A stretch of DNA of 64,000 nt, taken from Paenarthrobacter ureafaciens. Lineage in GTDB: Bacteria; Actinomycetota; Actinomycetes; Actinomycetales; Micrococcaceae. The stretch is taken from NCBI RefSeq assembly GCF_004028095.1, contig NZ_SBHM01000007.1, positions 1,984,001 to 2,048,000 on the forward strand. Reading direction: 5' to 3'. Shown piece by piece: positions 16,543 to 25,182 of this stretch. The translations under genes and the position numbers were made by a program. The first letter of the stretch is position 1. The number at the start of each line of letters is the position of its first letter. The notes beneath the pieces are model-generated. The model was not told where the DNA came from. It did no database searches and saw only the letters and a list, made by a program, of their open reading frames with translations.

Positions 16543-18195
16543 CTAGGCGGCGACGAGTTCTTCAGCCGTCGCTTCTTCCCGGGCCTCGGTGAGGTAGCGG
16601 GCGTACGCCGGGATGGTCAGGAACGTGGGGAACTCTTCCGTGAGGGTGACTTCTTCGAAGATGCTGCGGGCGTCTGCGAAGCGGTCTCCGTCGAAGCGTT
16701 CCAGGCGGGCGAATTCCTCATCCAGCATGTCCTGGACCCATTCGCGGGAGATGATATCGCCGTGTTCGGTGATGGCGTGGGAGTGGATCCACTGCCAGAG
16801 CTGGGAGCGGGAGATCTCGGCAGTGGCGGCGTCTTCCATGAGGTTGTGGATGGCCACTGCGCCGTTGCCCCGGAGCCAGGACTCGATGTAGCGGATGCCC
16901 ACCTCGATGTTCTGGCGGATGCCGGCCTCGGTGATGGTGCCCTGGGTGCTGGCGATGTCGATCAAGGCGCGGTCATCCGGGGTCACGTCTTCGCGGCTCT
17001 TGGTGAGCTGGTTGGGCGCTTCGCCAAGTACCGAGTCGAAGACTTCGCGGCACACCGGTACCAGGTCCGGATGGGCTACCCAGGAACCGTCAAAACCGTC
17101 GTTGGCTTCGCGGGTCTTATCCGCACGGACCTTCTCGAAGGAGGCTGTGTTGGCTGCCTCGTCCTTGCGGTTGGGTACTGCTGCCGCCATGCCCCCGATT
17201 GCCATGGCGCCGCGGCGGTGGCAGGCCCGGACCAGCTGTTCGGTGTAGGCGCGCATGAACGGCTGGGTCATGGTCACCTGGCCGCGGTCCGGCAGGACGA
17301 AACGCGGCCCGCGGGTGCGGAAGTTCTTGATCAGGGAGAAGATGTAGTCCCACCGGCCGGCGTTGAGCCCGGACGCGTGGTCGCGCAGTTCGTAGAGGAT
17401 CTCCTCCATTTCGAACGCTGCGGTGATGGTTTCGATCAGCACCGTGGCCCGGATGGTTCCTTGCGGGATGCCCAGCAGGTCCTGGGCCAGGATGAAGATG
17501 TCGTTCCAGAGCCGTGCTTCGAGGTGGTTCTCGATCTTGGGCAGGTAGAAGTAAGGGCCCTTGCCCTGGGCGAGGAGGCGGCGGGCGTTGTGGAAGAAGT
17601 AGAGCCCGAAGTCCACGATGCCGCCGGCGATCGGCTTGCCATCGATCAGCATGTGCTTCTCCGGCAGGTGCCAGCCACGGGGCCGGACCACGATGGTGGG
17701 CAGGTCCTCGGCGGCCTTGAGCTTGTATTCCTTGCCTTCGGGGGTTGTGAAGTCGATCCGGCGCTCCAAAGCGTCAGTCAGGTTGAGCTGGCCCTGGATG
17801 ACGTTGCGCCACGTCGGAGTGGAGGAGTCTTCCATGTCCGCCAGCCACACCTTCGCCCCCGAGTTCAGGGCGTTGATGGTCATCTTCTTGTCCACTGGTC
17901 CGGTGATTTCCACGCGGCGGTCCTCCAGCCCCGGGGCCGGGGGAGCCACCCGCCACGACGGGTCATTCCGGATGGCCTCGGTGTGCGGCAGGAAGCGCGG
18001 GTCCTGGCCGGAGGAGATTGCGTTGCGGCGTGCGTGCCGTGCCTGCATGAGTTCCTGCCGGCGCTCGGCGGTGGCCCGGTGCAGCTTGCCGACAAACTCA
18101 AGCGCGTCCGGAGTCAGGACCTCGCCCTGCCGGCAAATGGGCTGCGCAGTCAAAGTGATGCCGTTGATGGTGAAGTTGTCGGTGAAGCTGTTCAT
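16543..18195 (-). CDS. aceB: Malate synthase A
   Basis: 550 aa; ATG at 18195 chosen over an in-frame upstream start because AAGGGA lies 8 nt ahead. Condenses glyoxylate with acetyl-CoA to malate. Family signatures: catalytic arginine in [12 protein letters not shown], Mg-binding acidic residues in the [15 protein letters not shown] segment, and the catalytic-base aspartate in [18 protein letters not shown]. Full length for the AceB (form A) type. Lies 147 bp downstream of aceA on the same strand; a large palindrome abuts its Shine-Dalgarno and may modulate its expression. Together with aceA it forms the glyoxylate shunt for growth on acetate or fatty acids. Confidence 0.97.
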   Translation of the reverse strand: MNSFTDNFTINGITLTAQPICRQGEVLTPDALEFVGKLHRATAERRQELMQARHARRNAISSGQDPRFLPHTEAIRNDPSWRVAPPAPGLEDRRVEITGPVDKKMTINALNSGAKVWLADMEDSSTPTWRNVIQGQLNLTDALERRIDFTTPEGKEYKLKAAEDLPTIVVRPRGWHLPEKHMLIDGKPIAGGIVDFGLYFFHNARRLLAQGKGPYFYLPKIENHLEARLWNDIFILAQDLLGIPQGTIRATVLIETITAAFEMEEILYELRDHASGLNAGRWDYIFSLIKNFRTRGPRFVLPDRGQVTMTQPFMRAYTEQLVRACHRRGAMAIGGMAAAVPNRKDEAANTASFEKVRADKTREANDGFDGSWVAHPDLVPVCREVFDSVLGEAPNQLTKSREDVTPDDRALIDIASTQGTITEAGIRQNIEVGIRYIESWLRGNGAVAIHNLMEDAATAEISRSQLWQWIHSHAITEHGDIISREWVQDMLDEEFARLERFDGDRFADARSIFEEVTLTEEFPTFLTIPAYARYLTEAREEATAEELVAA

Positions 18196-18215
18196 TGGAG
18201 TTGTCCCTTCAGGAA

Positions 18216-18279
18216 CCAACTGACTGGCGGTAGTGGTTGTTCTGAACGTTCAGAACAACCACTACTGCCATCTAGTTGG
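18216..18279. repeat. Large palindrome between aceA and aceB
   Basis: Arms 18226-18246 and 18249-18269 are complementary over 21 positions (one G-T wobble) around a 2-nt centre, with a further outer pairing CCAACT (18216-18221) with AGTTGG (18274-18279). It ends about 8 bp from the aceB Shine-Dalgarno. No T-run follows on the minus strand. It could be a cruciform-like protein site, an attenuating hairpin or a repeat element. Confidence 0.75.
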
Positions 18280-18294
18280 GAAAGTGGGCCCACG

Positions 18295-18336
18295 GCCGCC
18301 GGGTTCCCTCGCGAGCTTGCGAGCGGAGGGGGCGGC
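18295..18336 (-). terminator. GC-rich hairpin after aceA
   Basis: GCCGCC at 18295-18300 pairs with GGCGGC at 18331-18336, with inner pairing CTCGC/GCGAG. It starts 7 bp past the aceA stop and is read as a GC-rich stem followed after about 14 nt by CTTTC. Probable terminator or attenuator of aceA. Confidence 0.5.
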
Positions 18337-18342
18337 TGGGGA

Positions 18343-19656
18343 TTAGTGGAATTGGCCTTCTTCGGTCGATCCGACCAAGGCGAGGGTGGAAGCGTTCGGG
18401 TTGAGCGCTGTGGCGATGTCGTCGAAGTAGCCGGTGCCGACTTCGCGCTGGTGCTTGGTAGCGGTGTAGCCGCGGGATTCGGAGGCGAATTCCTTTTCCT
18501 GGAGCTCGACGTAGGCGCTCATGCCTTCGCGGGCGTAGCCGTGGGCGAGGTCGAACATCGAGTAGTTCAGGGCGTGGAAGCCGGCCAGGGTGATGAACTG
18601 GAACGTGAAGCCCATGGCGCCGAGTTCGCGCTGGAACTTGGCTATGGTGGCGTCGTCCAGGTGCTTACGCCAGTTGAACGACGGCGAGCAGTTGTAGGAA
18701 AGCATCTGGTCCGGGTACTCGGCCTTGACGGCTTCGGCGAACTTGCGGGCCAGTTCCAGGTCCGGGGTGCCCGTCTCCATCCAGATCAGGTCGGAGTACG
18801 GAGCGTAGGCCTTGGCACGGGCGATGCAGGGCTCGATGCCGTTGCGGACCTTGTAGAAGCCCTCGGCCGTGCGTTCTCCGGTGATGAATTCGCGGTCGCG
18901 TTCGTCAACATCGGAGGTGATCAGGGTTGCGGCCTCGGCGTCGGTGCGGGCGATGACCACCGTGGGGGTGCCGGCGACGTCGGCAGCCAGGCGGGCTGCG
19001 TTGAGGGTCCGGATGTGCTGCTGGGTGGGGATCAGGACCTTGCCGCCGAGGTGGCCGCACTTCTTCTCCGAAGCGAGCTGGTCCTCCCAGTGAACACCCG
19101 AGGCGCCTGCGGTAATCATGGATTTCATGAGTTCGTAGGCGTTCAGCGGGCCACCGAAACCGGCCTCGGCGTCGGCCACGATCGGGACCAGCCAGTCCTC
19201 AACAGTCTTGATGCCCTCGGCGTACTCGATCTGGTCGGCACGCAGCAGCGCGTTGTTGATCCGGCGCACAACCTGCGGAACCGAGTTGGCCGGGTAGAGC
19301 GACTGATCCGGGTAGGTGTGACCGGAGAGGTTGGCGTCAGCGGCGACCTGCCAACCCGAAAGGTAGATGGCGCGCAGGCCTGCCTTGACCTGCTGTACTG
19401 CCTGGTTGCCGGTCAGGGCGCCGAGGGCGTTGGTGTAGCCGCCGGTGGGTGCTTCCTCGGTGAGCTGCTTCCAGAGCTTTTCCGAACCGCGGCGGGCCAG
19501 GGTGTGCTCTTCGGAGACGCGACCACGGAGGCGGACGACGTCGGCAGCCGAGTAATCACGGGTGACGCCCTCCCAGCGCGGGTTGGCGGACCATTCAAGT
19601 TCCAGCGCCGCGGCCTGCTGCTCAGCGGTCAACTCTGGTTCAAACGATGCGGTCAT
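18343..19656 (-). CDS. aceA: Isocitrate lyase
   Basis: 437 aa; ATG at 19656 with GAGGAG 7 nt upstream, starting MTASFEPEL; the open frame upstream of it lacks a ribosome site. Cleaves isocitrate to glyoxylate and succinate. The catalytic signature KKCGHLGGK is present with active-site cysteine C200, and Mg/substrate residues lie in the [11 protein letters not shown] segment. Length matches prokaryotic short-form isocitrate lyases. Divergent from a RamB-like regulator and followed by aceB, so the glyoxylate shunt genes and their likely regulator are together. Confidence 0.98.
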   Translation of the reverse strand: MTASFEPELTAEQQAAALELEWSANPRWEGVTRDYSAADVVRLRGRVSEEHTLARRGSEKLWKQLTEEAPTGGYTNALGALTGNQAVQQVKAGLRAIYLSGWQVAADANLSGHTYPDQSLYPANSVPQVVRRINNALLRADQIEYAEGIKTVEDWLVPIVADAEAGFGGPLNAYELMKSMITAGASGVHWEDQLASEKKCGHLGGKVLIPTQQHIRTLNAARLAADVAGTPTVVIARTDAEAATLITSDVDERDREFITGERTAEGFYKVRNGIEPCIARAKAYAPYSDLIWMETGTPDLELARKFAEAVKAEYPDQMLSYNCSPSFNWRKHLDDATIAKFQRELGAMGFTFQFITLAGFHALNYSMFDLAHGYAREGMSAYVELQEKEFASESRGYTATKHQREVGTGYFDDIATALNPNASTLALVGSTEEGQFH

Positions 19657-19807
19657 TGCATGTCTCCTCGTATCCAAGCGGCTCCCGGGCCGGCCTCCGC
19701 TGCGTCCTTGCTGCTTCGGCCGGCTCACCCGGGGTCTGTATTTCTTTTCGTGAGAACTACTTTTCTGCACTTTCCAAGCTCTTTCTAGATAAATCCTCTG
19801 GAAAGAA
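19657..19807. promoter_or_regulatory. aceA/ramB-like divergent promoter region with RamB-box-like site
   Basis: 151 bp. The + strand at 19766-19778 reads TGCACTTTCCAAG, agreeing at about 10 of 13 positions with the corynebacterial RamB box (W-R-AACTTTGCAAA). An inverted repeat CTTTCC / GGAAAG spans about 19770-19805, ending in GGAAAG directly before the rightward ATG. Both fit autoregulation and aceA control; RamB identity is by homology only. Confidence 0.45.
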
Positions 19808-21322
19808 ATGCAGTTCTTCGCGTATTCTCAAGAAATGTCGCCTGTGAGCTGGAGCCGCGAAGTCGCGTCGCCGTCGTCGTCCCCTACGTCCCCCGAACTG
19901 GACGTGATCAGCCTTGGCCGCCGCGTGCGCCACCTGCGCAAGCAAGCCGGCCTGACGCTCGATGACCTGAGTGCCGCCGTCGGGACCGCGCCGAGCCAAC
20001 TGAGCCTGATCGAAAACGGCAAACGCGAGCCCAAGCTGGGGCTGCTGCAACACCTTGCCTCCGCGTTGAACGTGAGCATCGACCAACTGCTCGGAGCTGA
20101 GCCGCCAAGCCGCCGCGCCGCCCTGGAAATCGAGCTGGAGCGGTACCAGCGCGGACCGCTGTACGAGTCCTTGAACCTGCCAAAAATCCGCATCAGTTCG
20201 CGGCTTCCGTTGGAGGTTCTGGAGGCGCAGGTCGGGCTGCTTCAGGAACTCGAACGCAAGCTCAACGAGCAAGCCGCGACGCCGGAAGAAGCCCGCCGCG
20301 CGAACGGCGAGTTGCGTGCCATGATGCGCGAGCGCGGTAACTATTTCCCCGAGTACGAGGCCGAGGCGCAGAAGGTCCTCAAGGGCGTGGGCTACACCTC
20401 CGGGCCGTTGAGCCAGCACGTCATCGCGGACATCGCCGAGAACCTGGGATTCTCACTGCACCACGTCAGCGACCTGCCGCATTCCACCCGGTCCGTGACC
20501 GATTTGAAGAACCGCAGAATTTACCTAACGCAGAACCAGCGGCAGGACCACGATCCCCGGTCGGTCCTGCTGCAGGCGCTGGGGCACTACGTCCTGGGGC
20601 ACGGGACTCCCAAGAACTACGGTGACTTCCTGGCGCAGAGAGTGGCCACCAACTACTTTGCGGCGGCATTGCTGCTGCCGGAGCAGGCAACGTTGGATTT
20701 CCTGCTGAAGGCCAAGGCCGCCAAGGAGATCGCCGTGGAGGACATCCGGGACGCTTTCGCGGTGTCCTACGAAACTGCGGCCCACCGTTTCACCAACCTG
20801 GCGACCCAACACCTGGGCATCACCACCCACTTCCAGAAAACCCACCAGTCCGGGATCATCTACAAGGCCTACGAGAACGACGGCGTCGCCTTCCCGCAGG
20901 ACCACACCGGCGCCATTGAGGGGCAGCCGTCGTGCAAGGCGTGGACGTCCCGAGCGGTGTTCGACGTACCGGACAAGTTCAGCGCCTACAGCCAGTACAC
21001 GGACACTCCCTCCGGCACGTACTGGTGCACGGCGCGGACCGAGCGTTCCGCCGCCGGCGAGTTTTCGCTCAGCATCGGGGTGCCTTACCAGCACGTGAAG
21101 TGGTTCCGCGGGCGGGAGACCACGGCCAGGGCCACCTCCAATTGCCCGGATCCGAACTGCTGCAAGCGGCCACCGGCCGAACTGGCCAACGAGTGGGCCG
21201 GCAACGCCTGGCCGTCCGCCCGGGCCCATTCGCACCTGCTGGCCGCGATGCCCCCGGGCGCGTTCCCGGGCGTGGATGAGACCGAGGTGTACAGCTTCCT
21301 GGCGGCGCACTCCGCGCGTTGA
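19808..21322 (+). CDS. ramB: RamB/PrpR-like regulator (XRE + IrrE + DUF2083)
   Basis: 504 aa, ATG at 19808 directly after GGAAAG. XRE helix-turn-helix (about residues 36-92, [18 protein letters not shown]), a central IrrE/DUF955 domain in which the zincin HExxH is degenerate ([10 protein letters not shown]), and a C-terminal DUF2083 domain with CPDPNCC cysteines, as in short-chain-fatty-acid regulators RamB and PrpR. In corynebacteria and mycobacteria these control aceA/aceB and methylcitrate genes and sense CoA-type ligands or an Fe-S cluster. Divergence from aceA strongly supports the role. An alternative start is the ATG at 19835. Confidence 0.87.
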   Translation: MQFFAYSQEMSPVSWSREVASPSSSPTSPELDVISLGRRVRHLRKQAGLTLDDLSAAVGTAPSQLSLIENGKREPKLGLLQHLASALNVSIDQLLGAEPPSRRAALEIELERYQRGPLYESLNLPKIRISSRLPLEVLEAQVGLLQELERKLNEQAATPEEARRANGELRAMMRERGNYFPEYEAEAQKVLKGVGYTSGPLSQHVIADIAENLGFSLHHVSDLPHSTRSVTDLKNRRIYLTQNQRQDHDPRSVLLQALGHYVLGHGTPKNYGDFLAQRVATNYFAAALLLPEQATLDFLLKAKAAKEIAVEDIRDAFAVSYETAAHRFTNLATQHLGITTHFQKTHQSGIIYKAYENDGVAFPQDHTGAIEGQPSCKAWTSRAVFDVPDKFSAYSQYTDTPSGTYWCTARTERSAAGEFSLSIGVPYQHVKWFRGRETTARATSNCPDPNCCKRPPAELANEWAGNAWPSARAHSHLLAAMPPGAFPGVDETEVYSFLAAHSAR

Positions 21323-21402
21323 GCGGGGCCTCCGCGCGCTAACGGGACTCCGGCGAGTTCGCGGCAACCCTGCGGTGACGCTGGAAGTTTCCGGGGGTCC
21401 TT

Positions 21403-21460
21403 GGCGGTTTCCCGCGATCACGGCGCAGGACGGCGGTTTCCCGCGATCACGGCGCAGGAC
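21403..21460. repeat. Tandem 29-bp direct repeat
   Basis: Two exact copies of a 29-bp unit starting GGCGGTTTCCCGCGATCACG (21403-21431 and 21432-21460) fill the gap between the convergent ramB-like and tetR genes. No spacer is present. A nearby CTCCGGCGAGTTCGC word (about 21350) recurs around the yhhQ/tgt terminator. Confidence 0.85.
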
Positions 21461-21465
21461 GGCGG

Positions 21466-22080
21466 CTAACGAACCAGCCGCGCCACCAGGACTGCCGCAG
21501 CATCAACGACGTCGTCCGCTTCCTTCTTGGTGGCACTCAAGGCGACCTCGTGGCCGGCAACCGTGATGATGTCGGTGATCACCGCGACGGTGAGGCGGCC
21601 CAAAGTGTCCTCGGCCGTTCCGAGAAGGACCGAATTCTGGCGCACCCATTCCCGCCCGCGCTCGCGACGCAGGACCTCGAAGCCGGGGGGAGCATCGCCC
21701 TCGAAGAAGACGCGTTCCAGCGCGCGGTGCTTCCAGGTGTAGTCGAAGTACGTGCGGCTGCCGACGTCGAAGAGCGCCAAGGGATCGTTTTCGCCGGACT
21801 TCCGGGCCTTGGCAACGGCGGCCGCCACCAGCCGTTCGTGCTCGTTTTGGTAGTCGTCCCAGAGGGCAAGGAAGAGCTCTGTCTTGCCGCCGAAGTGATG
21901 GTAAAGGCTTCCGACGCTGGACCTGGCCCGCGTGACGATGTCCGAGATGCCGGCGTCCGTGAAGCCCAGTTCGCTGAAAACCGCAGCGGCCGCGTCCAGC
22001 AGCTTGCGTTGGGTAGTCGCTGTCCGGGACCACTGCCAGGAGCCGGAATGGACTGCGGCGTCGGAGGTTTTCCGAACCAT
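21466..22080 (-). CDS. TetR/AcrR-family transcriptional regulator
   Basis: 204 aa, ATG with GGGGAGG just upstream. N-terminal TetR helix-turn-helix (about residues 20-68: TDAGISDIVTRARSSVGSLY then HHFGGKTELF), followed by an all-helical ligand domain of unknown ligand. Divergent from the cytochrome b protein at 22314, with an AT-rich dyad in the shared region, so that gene is the likely target. Converges on the ramB-like gene across tandem repeats. Confidence 0.9.
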   Translation of the reverse strand: MVRKTSDAAVHSGSWQWSRTATTQRKLLDAAAAVFSELGFTDAGISDIVTRARSSVGSLYHHFGGKTELFLALWDDYQNEHERLVAAAVAKARKSGENDPLALFDVGSRTYFDYTWKHRALERVFFEGDAPPGFEVLRRERGREWVRQNSVLLGTAEDTLGRLTVAVITDIITVAGHEVALSATKKEADDVVDAAAVLVARLVR

Positions 22081-22313
22081 CGAGCCTCCCCGGGACAGCC
22101 TGAATCCTTGACCAAGTCCAAATTACAGTAAATAATTCTGGAAGTCCGTTCTAGAAAATAAGTATTGCGCTATGTGTCCGAATGCTGCGATTTTTGACGC
22201 CAAAGGCGCCCTGCGGGCCAGGCGCCGTTTTCGCCGTCGGGCAGCAACTGGTTGAATCGCTATGAGAGCGCCAACTGGTCGCACGCCAACAAGCCAGAGA
22301 GGAACGCGGCCTG
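22081..22313. promoter_or_regulatory. AT-rich divergent region with candidate TetR operator
   Basis: 233 bp between tetR and the cytochrome b gene. A dyad AATTA-CAGTAAA-TAATT at 22121-22137 stands out from the GC-rich surroundings, followed by AT-rich sequence up to about 22170. GAGAGGA about 10 nt before 22314 is the ribosome site of the rightward gene. No other feature seen. Confidence 0.4.
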
Positions 22314-23249
22314 ATGTCCGTTTCAAGCAAGTCGTCCGGGATCACGTCGAACAGGTGGTTCAAGCCCGTCGCCGTCACCGTGGGGGCTTTGGTCATCGCG
22401 CTGATCCTGGTGCTCGTGGCACAGTGGCTCCGCACGCTGGAACCGGTGAAGCAGTTCCTGACGGACTATCCGGGACACTCGGAGCTGCCCGAGGGCGCAC
22501 CGACGGGGCTCCCGGCGTGGCTGGGCTGGCAACACTTCCTCAACATGTTCTTCATCGTCCTGATCATCCGCTCCGGTTGGCAGGTGCGCACCACTACGCG
22601 GCCGCCGGGTTACTGGACGCGGAACAACAAGGGCTTCATCAAGACCAGGAACGCTCCCACCAAGATCAGCCTGGACCTGTGGTTCCACTTGACGCTGGAT
22701 GCGCTGTGGGTGCTCAACGGCCTGATTTTTATTGTGCTGCTGTTCGCCACAGGCCAGTGGATGCGGATTGTGCCCACCAGCTGGGACGTCTTCCCGAACG
22801 CGGTTTCGGCCGGCCTCCAGTACGCGTCGCTGAACTGGCCGCTGGAAAACGGTTGGGTCAACTACAACGCCTTGCAGCTGCTGACCTACTTCATCACGGT
22901 CTTCATCGCGGCGCCGCTGGCCATCATTACCGGCATCCGCATGTCCGGGGCGTGGCCCAAGAAGGCAGCGGTCAACAAGTTCTACCCCATTGAAGCTGCC
23001 CGCAAGGTCCACTTCCCGGTGATGATCTACTTCGTAGCGTTCGTGATCGTCCACGTGACGTTGGTCCTGGCCACGGGTGCCCTGCGGAACCTCAACCACA
23101 TGTACGCCTCCACGGACGACGCCAACAGTTGGTGGGGCTTCGCGGTCTTCGCAGCGTCCATCGTGGTCACGGCTGCGGCCTGGTTCCTTGCCCGGCCCCT
23201 GTTCCTTCGCCCGATCGCGTCGCTGATGGGCAAGGTTACCAACCGCTAG
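22314..23249 (+). CDS. Cytochrome b/b6-domain (b561-type) membrane protein
   Basis: 311 aa, ATG with GAGAGGA about 10 nt upstream. About five or six membrane segments; histidines suited to bis-haem ligation lie in GWQHFLNMFF, LWFHLTLDALW and KVHFPVMIYFVAFVIVHVTL. Resembles the membrane cytochrome b subunits that pass electrons to or from periplasmic molybdoenzymes or hydrogenases. No partner subunit is adjacent; a sulfite-oxidase-fold enzyme with its own membrane anchor lies 16 kb away, but a link is speculative. Probably controlled by the divergent TetR. Confidence 0.85.
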   Translation: MSVSSKSSGITSNRWFKPVAVTVGALVIALILVLVAQWLRTLEPVKQFLTDYPGHSELPEGAPTGLPAWLGWQHFLNMFFIVLIIRSGWQVRTTTRPPGYWTRNNKGFIKTRNAPTKISLDLWFHLTLDALWVLNGLIFIVLLFATGQWMRIVPTSWDVFPNAVSAGLQYASLNWPLENGWVNYNALQLLTYFITVFIAAPLAIITGIRMSGAWPKKAAVNKFYPIEAARKVHFPVMIYFVAFVIVHVTLVLATGALRNLNHMYASTDDANSWWGFAVFAASIVVTAAAWFLARPLFLRPIASLMGKVTNR

Positions 23250-23256
23250 GCCAGCG

Positions 23257-24102
23257 CTAGCTCAGCGCACCGCCCTGCCACAAGGCATCAAACGGCGCCC
23301 CGGACGCTACGCGGTTGCGGATTCCCTCGGTCACGAACGCCTTGGCTGTACGGGCCGCCTCGAGCGGCGACGCACCCTTGGCCAGCTCCGCCGTCACGGC
23401 GGCGGCCAGCGAACAGCCCGCACCGGACACCGCGACCTCGCCCACCTTCGGTGCACGCAGGACTTCCAGCGTCCGGCCGTCGTAGAAAACGTCGACGGCG
23501 TCAGCACCTTCCAGCCGCACCCCGCCTTTGGCGAGCACGGCGGCGCCGCTGAGCTCATGGATGCGGATGGCGGCGGCCTTGAGGGACTCTTCGTCGGTGA
23601 TGGTGAGGCCGGAGAGGGATTCGGCCTCGAAATGGTTCGGTGTGACAAACGTGGCCAGCGGGAGGATCTGCGCCTTCAAGGCCTGGTCCGTGTCCAGCGC
23701 GTGTCCGGGCTCCTGGCCTTTGCAGATCAGGACCGGGTCCAGGATGATGCTGCTGAATGCGCCGTCGGACAGCGCCTTCTCCACGGTGCTGATGGTTGCC
23801 GGGCTTCCCAACATGCCGATCTTCACGGTGTCCAACACCGAAGGTGCGCCGGAAGCGGCACCGTAGGCCGCCGTCGTGGCTTCCAACTGGTCCGCAATCA
23901 CTTGCTGGTCCACCGGGACAAAACGGTGGTTCCAGTTGTCCTTGGGATCGAACGAAACGATGCACGTCAGGTTGACGATGCCGAAAACTCCGAGTTCCTG
24001 GAACGTCTTGAGGTCGGCTTGCGCACCGGCGCCGCCGGTCGCTTCCGAGCCGGCGATGGTCAATGCAATGGCAGGGGCAGCGGCAGAAGTCATGGTTTCC
24101 AT
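23257..24102 (-). CDS. pdxK: Pyridoxal kinase, dual-cysteine (PLK) type
   Basis: 281 aa, ATG with AGGAAG upstream (a second ATG lies 9 bp in). Ribokinase-fold kinase often labelled ThiD. Two features point instead to Gram-positive pyridoxal/pyridoxine kinase: C127 in PVLICKG and C230 in SGAGCSLAAA, the two catalytic cysteines of the S. aureus-type enzyme, where ThiD would have GTGD at the second site. Phosphorylates B6 vitamers (and perhaps hydroxymethylpyrimidine) with ATP. Follows the TAXI gene by 30 bp on the same strand, possibly the last gene of that operon; only 7 bp from the convergent cytochrome gene. Confidence 0.85.
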   Translation of the reverse strand: METMTSAAAPAIALTIAGSEATGGAGAQADLKTFQELGVFGIVNLTCIVSFDPKDNWNHRFVPVDQQVIADQLEATTAAYGAASGAPSVLDTVKIGMLGSPATISTVEKALSDGAFSSIILDPVLICKGQEPGHALDTDQALKAQILPLATFVTPNHFEAESLSGLTITDEESLKAAAIRIHELSGAAVLAKGGVRLEGADAVDVFYDGRTLEVLRAPKVGEVAVSGAGCSLAAAVTAELAKGASPLEAARTAKAFVTEGIRNRVASGAPFDALWQGGALS

Positions 24103-24132
24103 TTTGCCAGCTTCCTGATGATGCGCGATTTC

Positions 24133-25182
24133 CTAGCCGTGGAGGGACCTGTACGCAGCGGCCGCGGCCGGGTGCAGCGGAACCCCGGCTGTGTTGATGA
24201 GCGTCTCCGGACTGAGGAACTGCACGCCCGTGCTTGATGTGGGAATAAGGTCCTGCGCCCGTTCCACCAGCAGGCGCACCGTACGCCGCGCCAGGGAATC
24301 GGGGAGATCGCTGCGGCACAACAGCAGGTTGGCTACGCCCACCGTCCAGATCGCGGGGGCGTCGCCGTAGGTTCCCGCCGGTATGAGCACGCGGTCGTAG
24401 TAATCACCGTGTTCTGTGCGCAGGGCTGCGATGTGCAGTGAGAGGTCCAGGAGCCGGACTCCCAGCACCGAGGCTGTTGCTGCGATGGCTGCGGTGGGGA
24501 CCCCGCCGGACCAGAAGAGGGCGTCGATGGACGCACCCCGGAGCGCGGACAGCCCTTGGTTGAGGCCTAGGTTGACCTGTTGCGGCGCGGGTTCAAGCAC
24601 GGCGGAAGCGATGATCCGGGGAGCCGTCAGGGAAGTGCCGGACCCCGCTTCGCCCACCCCCACCACTTTTCCGGCCAGATCGGCGAAGGTCCCGATGCCG
24701 CTGTCTGCGCGGACTATGCAATGAACATAGTTCTCGTACACCTTGCCAAGCGCCACCAGGCTTGTACCGGCCGGGGTTGCGCCCGCAGCGGCCGGGGTTG
24801 CGCCCGTGGCGGCAGGGCTTGCGCCCGTGGCGGCAGGGCTTGGGCCGGGCGCTGCCGGACCCGGGGCCGGAAGCGCTGCCGTGTCGGCAAGTGCGACGGC
24901 GAATGTCGCCTCGCCGGACATGACCCGCCGGATGTTCTCAAGGCTTCCGCCAGTGACCAGAGGCTCTGCCGTTTCCGCAACGCCCTCGCGTTGCAGCAGA
25001 CCTGCGAGCAAGGTGGCGAACTCCAAGTAGAAACCGCCCGATTCGCCACCAGCCACCGTCAGCTTCTCCGGTTTCGGCTCCGGCGTGCAGGCAGCGGAGG
25101 ACATCAGCAGCCCTGCACTTCCCAGGATCAGCCCGGACGTGAGCACGGTACGGCGGGACAAAGGCCTAGCCATTCGCGCCAC
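24133..25182 (-). CDS. TAXI-family solute-binding lipoprotein
   Basis: 349 aa, GTG at 25182 with GGAG 7 nt upstream (alternative ATG at 25173). Signal peptide with twin-arginine-like SRRTVLTSG and a lipobox ending SSAAC (C32), then a TRAP-associated (TAXI) binding domain (LTVAGGESGGFYLEFATLLA; SLVALGKVYENYVHCIV). An odd Ala/Pro/Gly/Thr-rich insert at about residues 105-140 is built from 7-residue repeats encoded by 21-bp tandem DNA repeats (24781-24843). No TRAP permease is adjacent; instead the gene overlaps a histidine kinase by 17 bp, suggesting it feeds ligand to the kinase. Confidence 0.88.
   Translation of the reverse strand: MARMARPLSRRTVLTSGLILGSAGLLMSSAACTPEPKPEKLTVAGGESGGFYLEFATLLAGLLQREGVAETAEPLVTGGSLENIRRVMSGEATFAVALADTAALPAPGPAAPGPSPAATGASPAATGATPAAAGATPAGTSLVALGKVYENYVHCIVRADSGIGTFADLAGKVVGVGEAGSGTSLTAPRIIASAVLEPAPQQVNLGLNQGLSALRGASIDALFWSGGVPTAAIAATASVLGVRLLDLSLHIAALRTEHGDYYDRVLIPAGTYGDAPAIWTVGVANLLLCRSDLPDSLARRTVRLLVERAQDLIPTSSTGVQFLSPETLINTAGVPLHPAAAAAYRSLHG

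Noticed and set aside
16426..19788. A 1120-codon open frame on the + strand across aceB and aceA
   Set aside because: It is fully antisense to malate synthase and isocitrate lyase, whose motifs and ribosome sites are unambiguous; long antisense frames are common in high-GC DNA with strong third-position bias.
22314..23249. Cytochrome b gene as partner subunit of the molybdoenzyme at 4581
   Set aside because: 16 kb apart with separate regulation, and the molybdoenzyme has its own membrane domain; no evidence for a complex.
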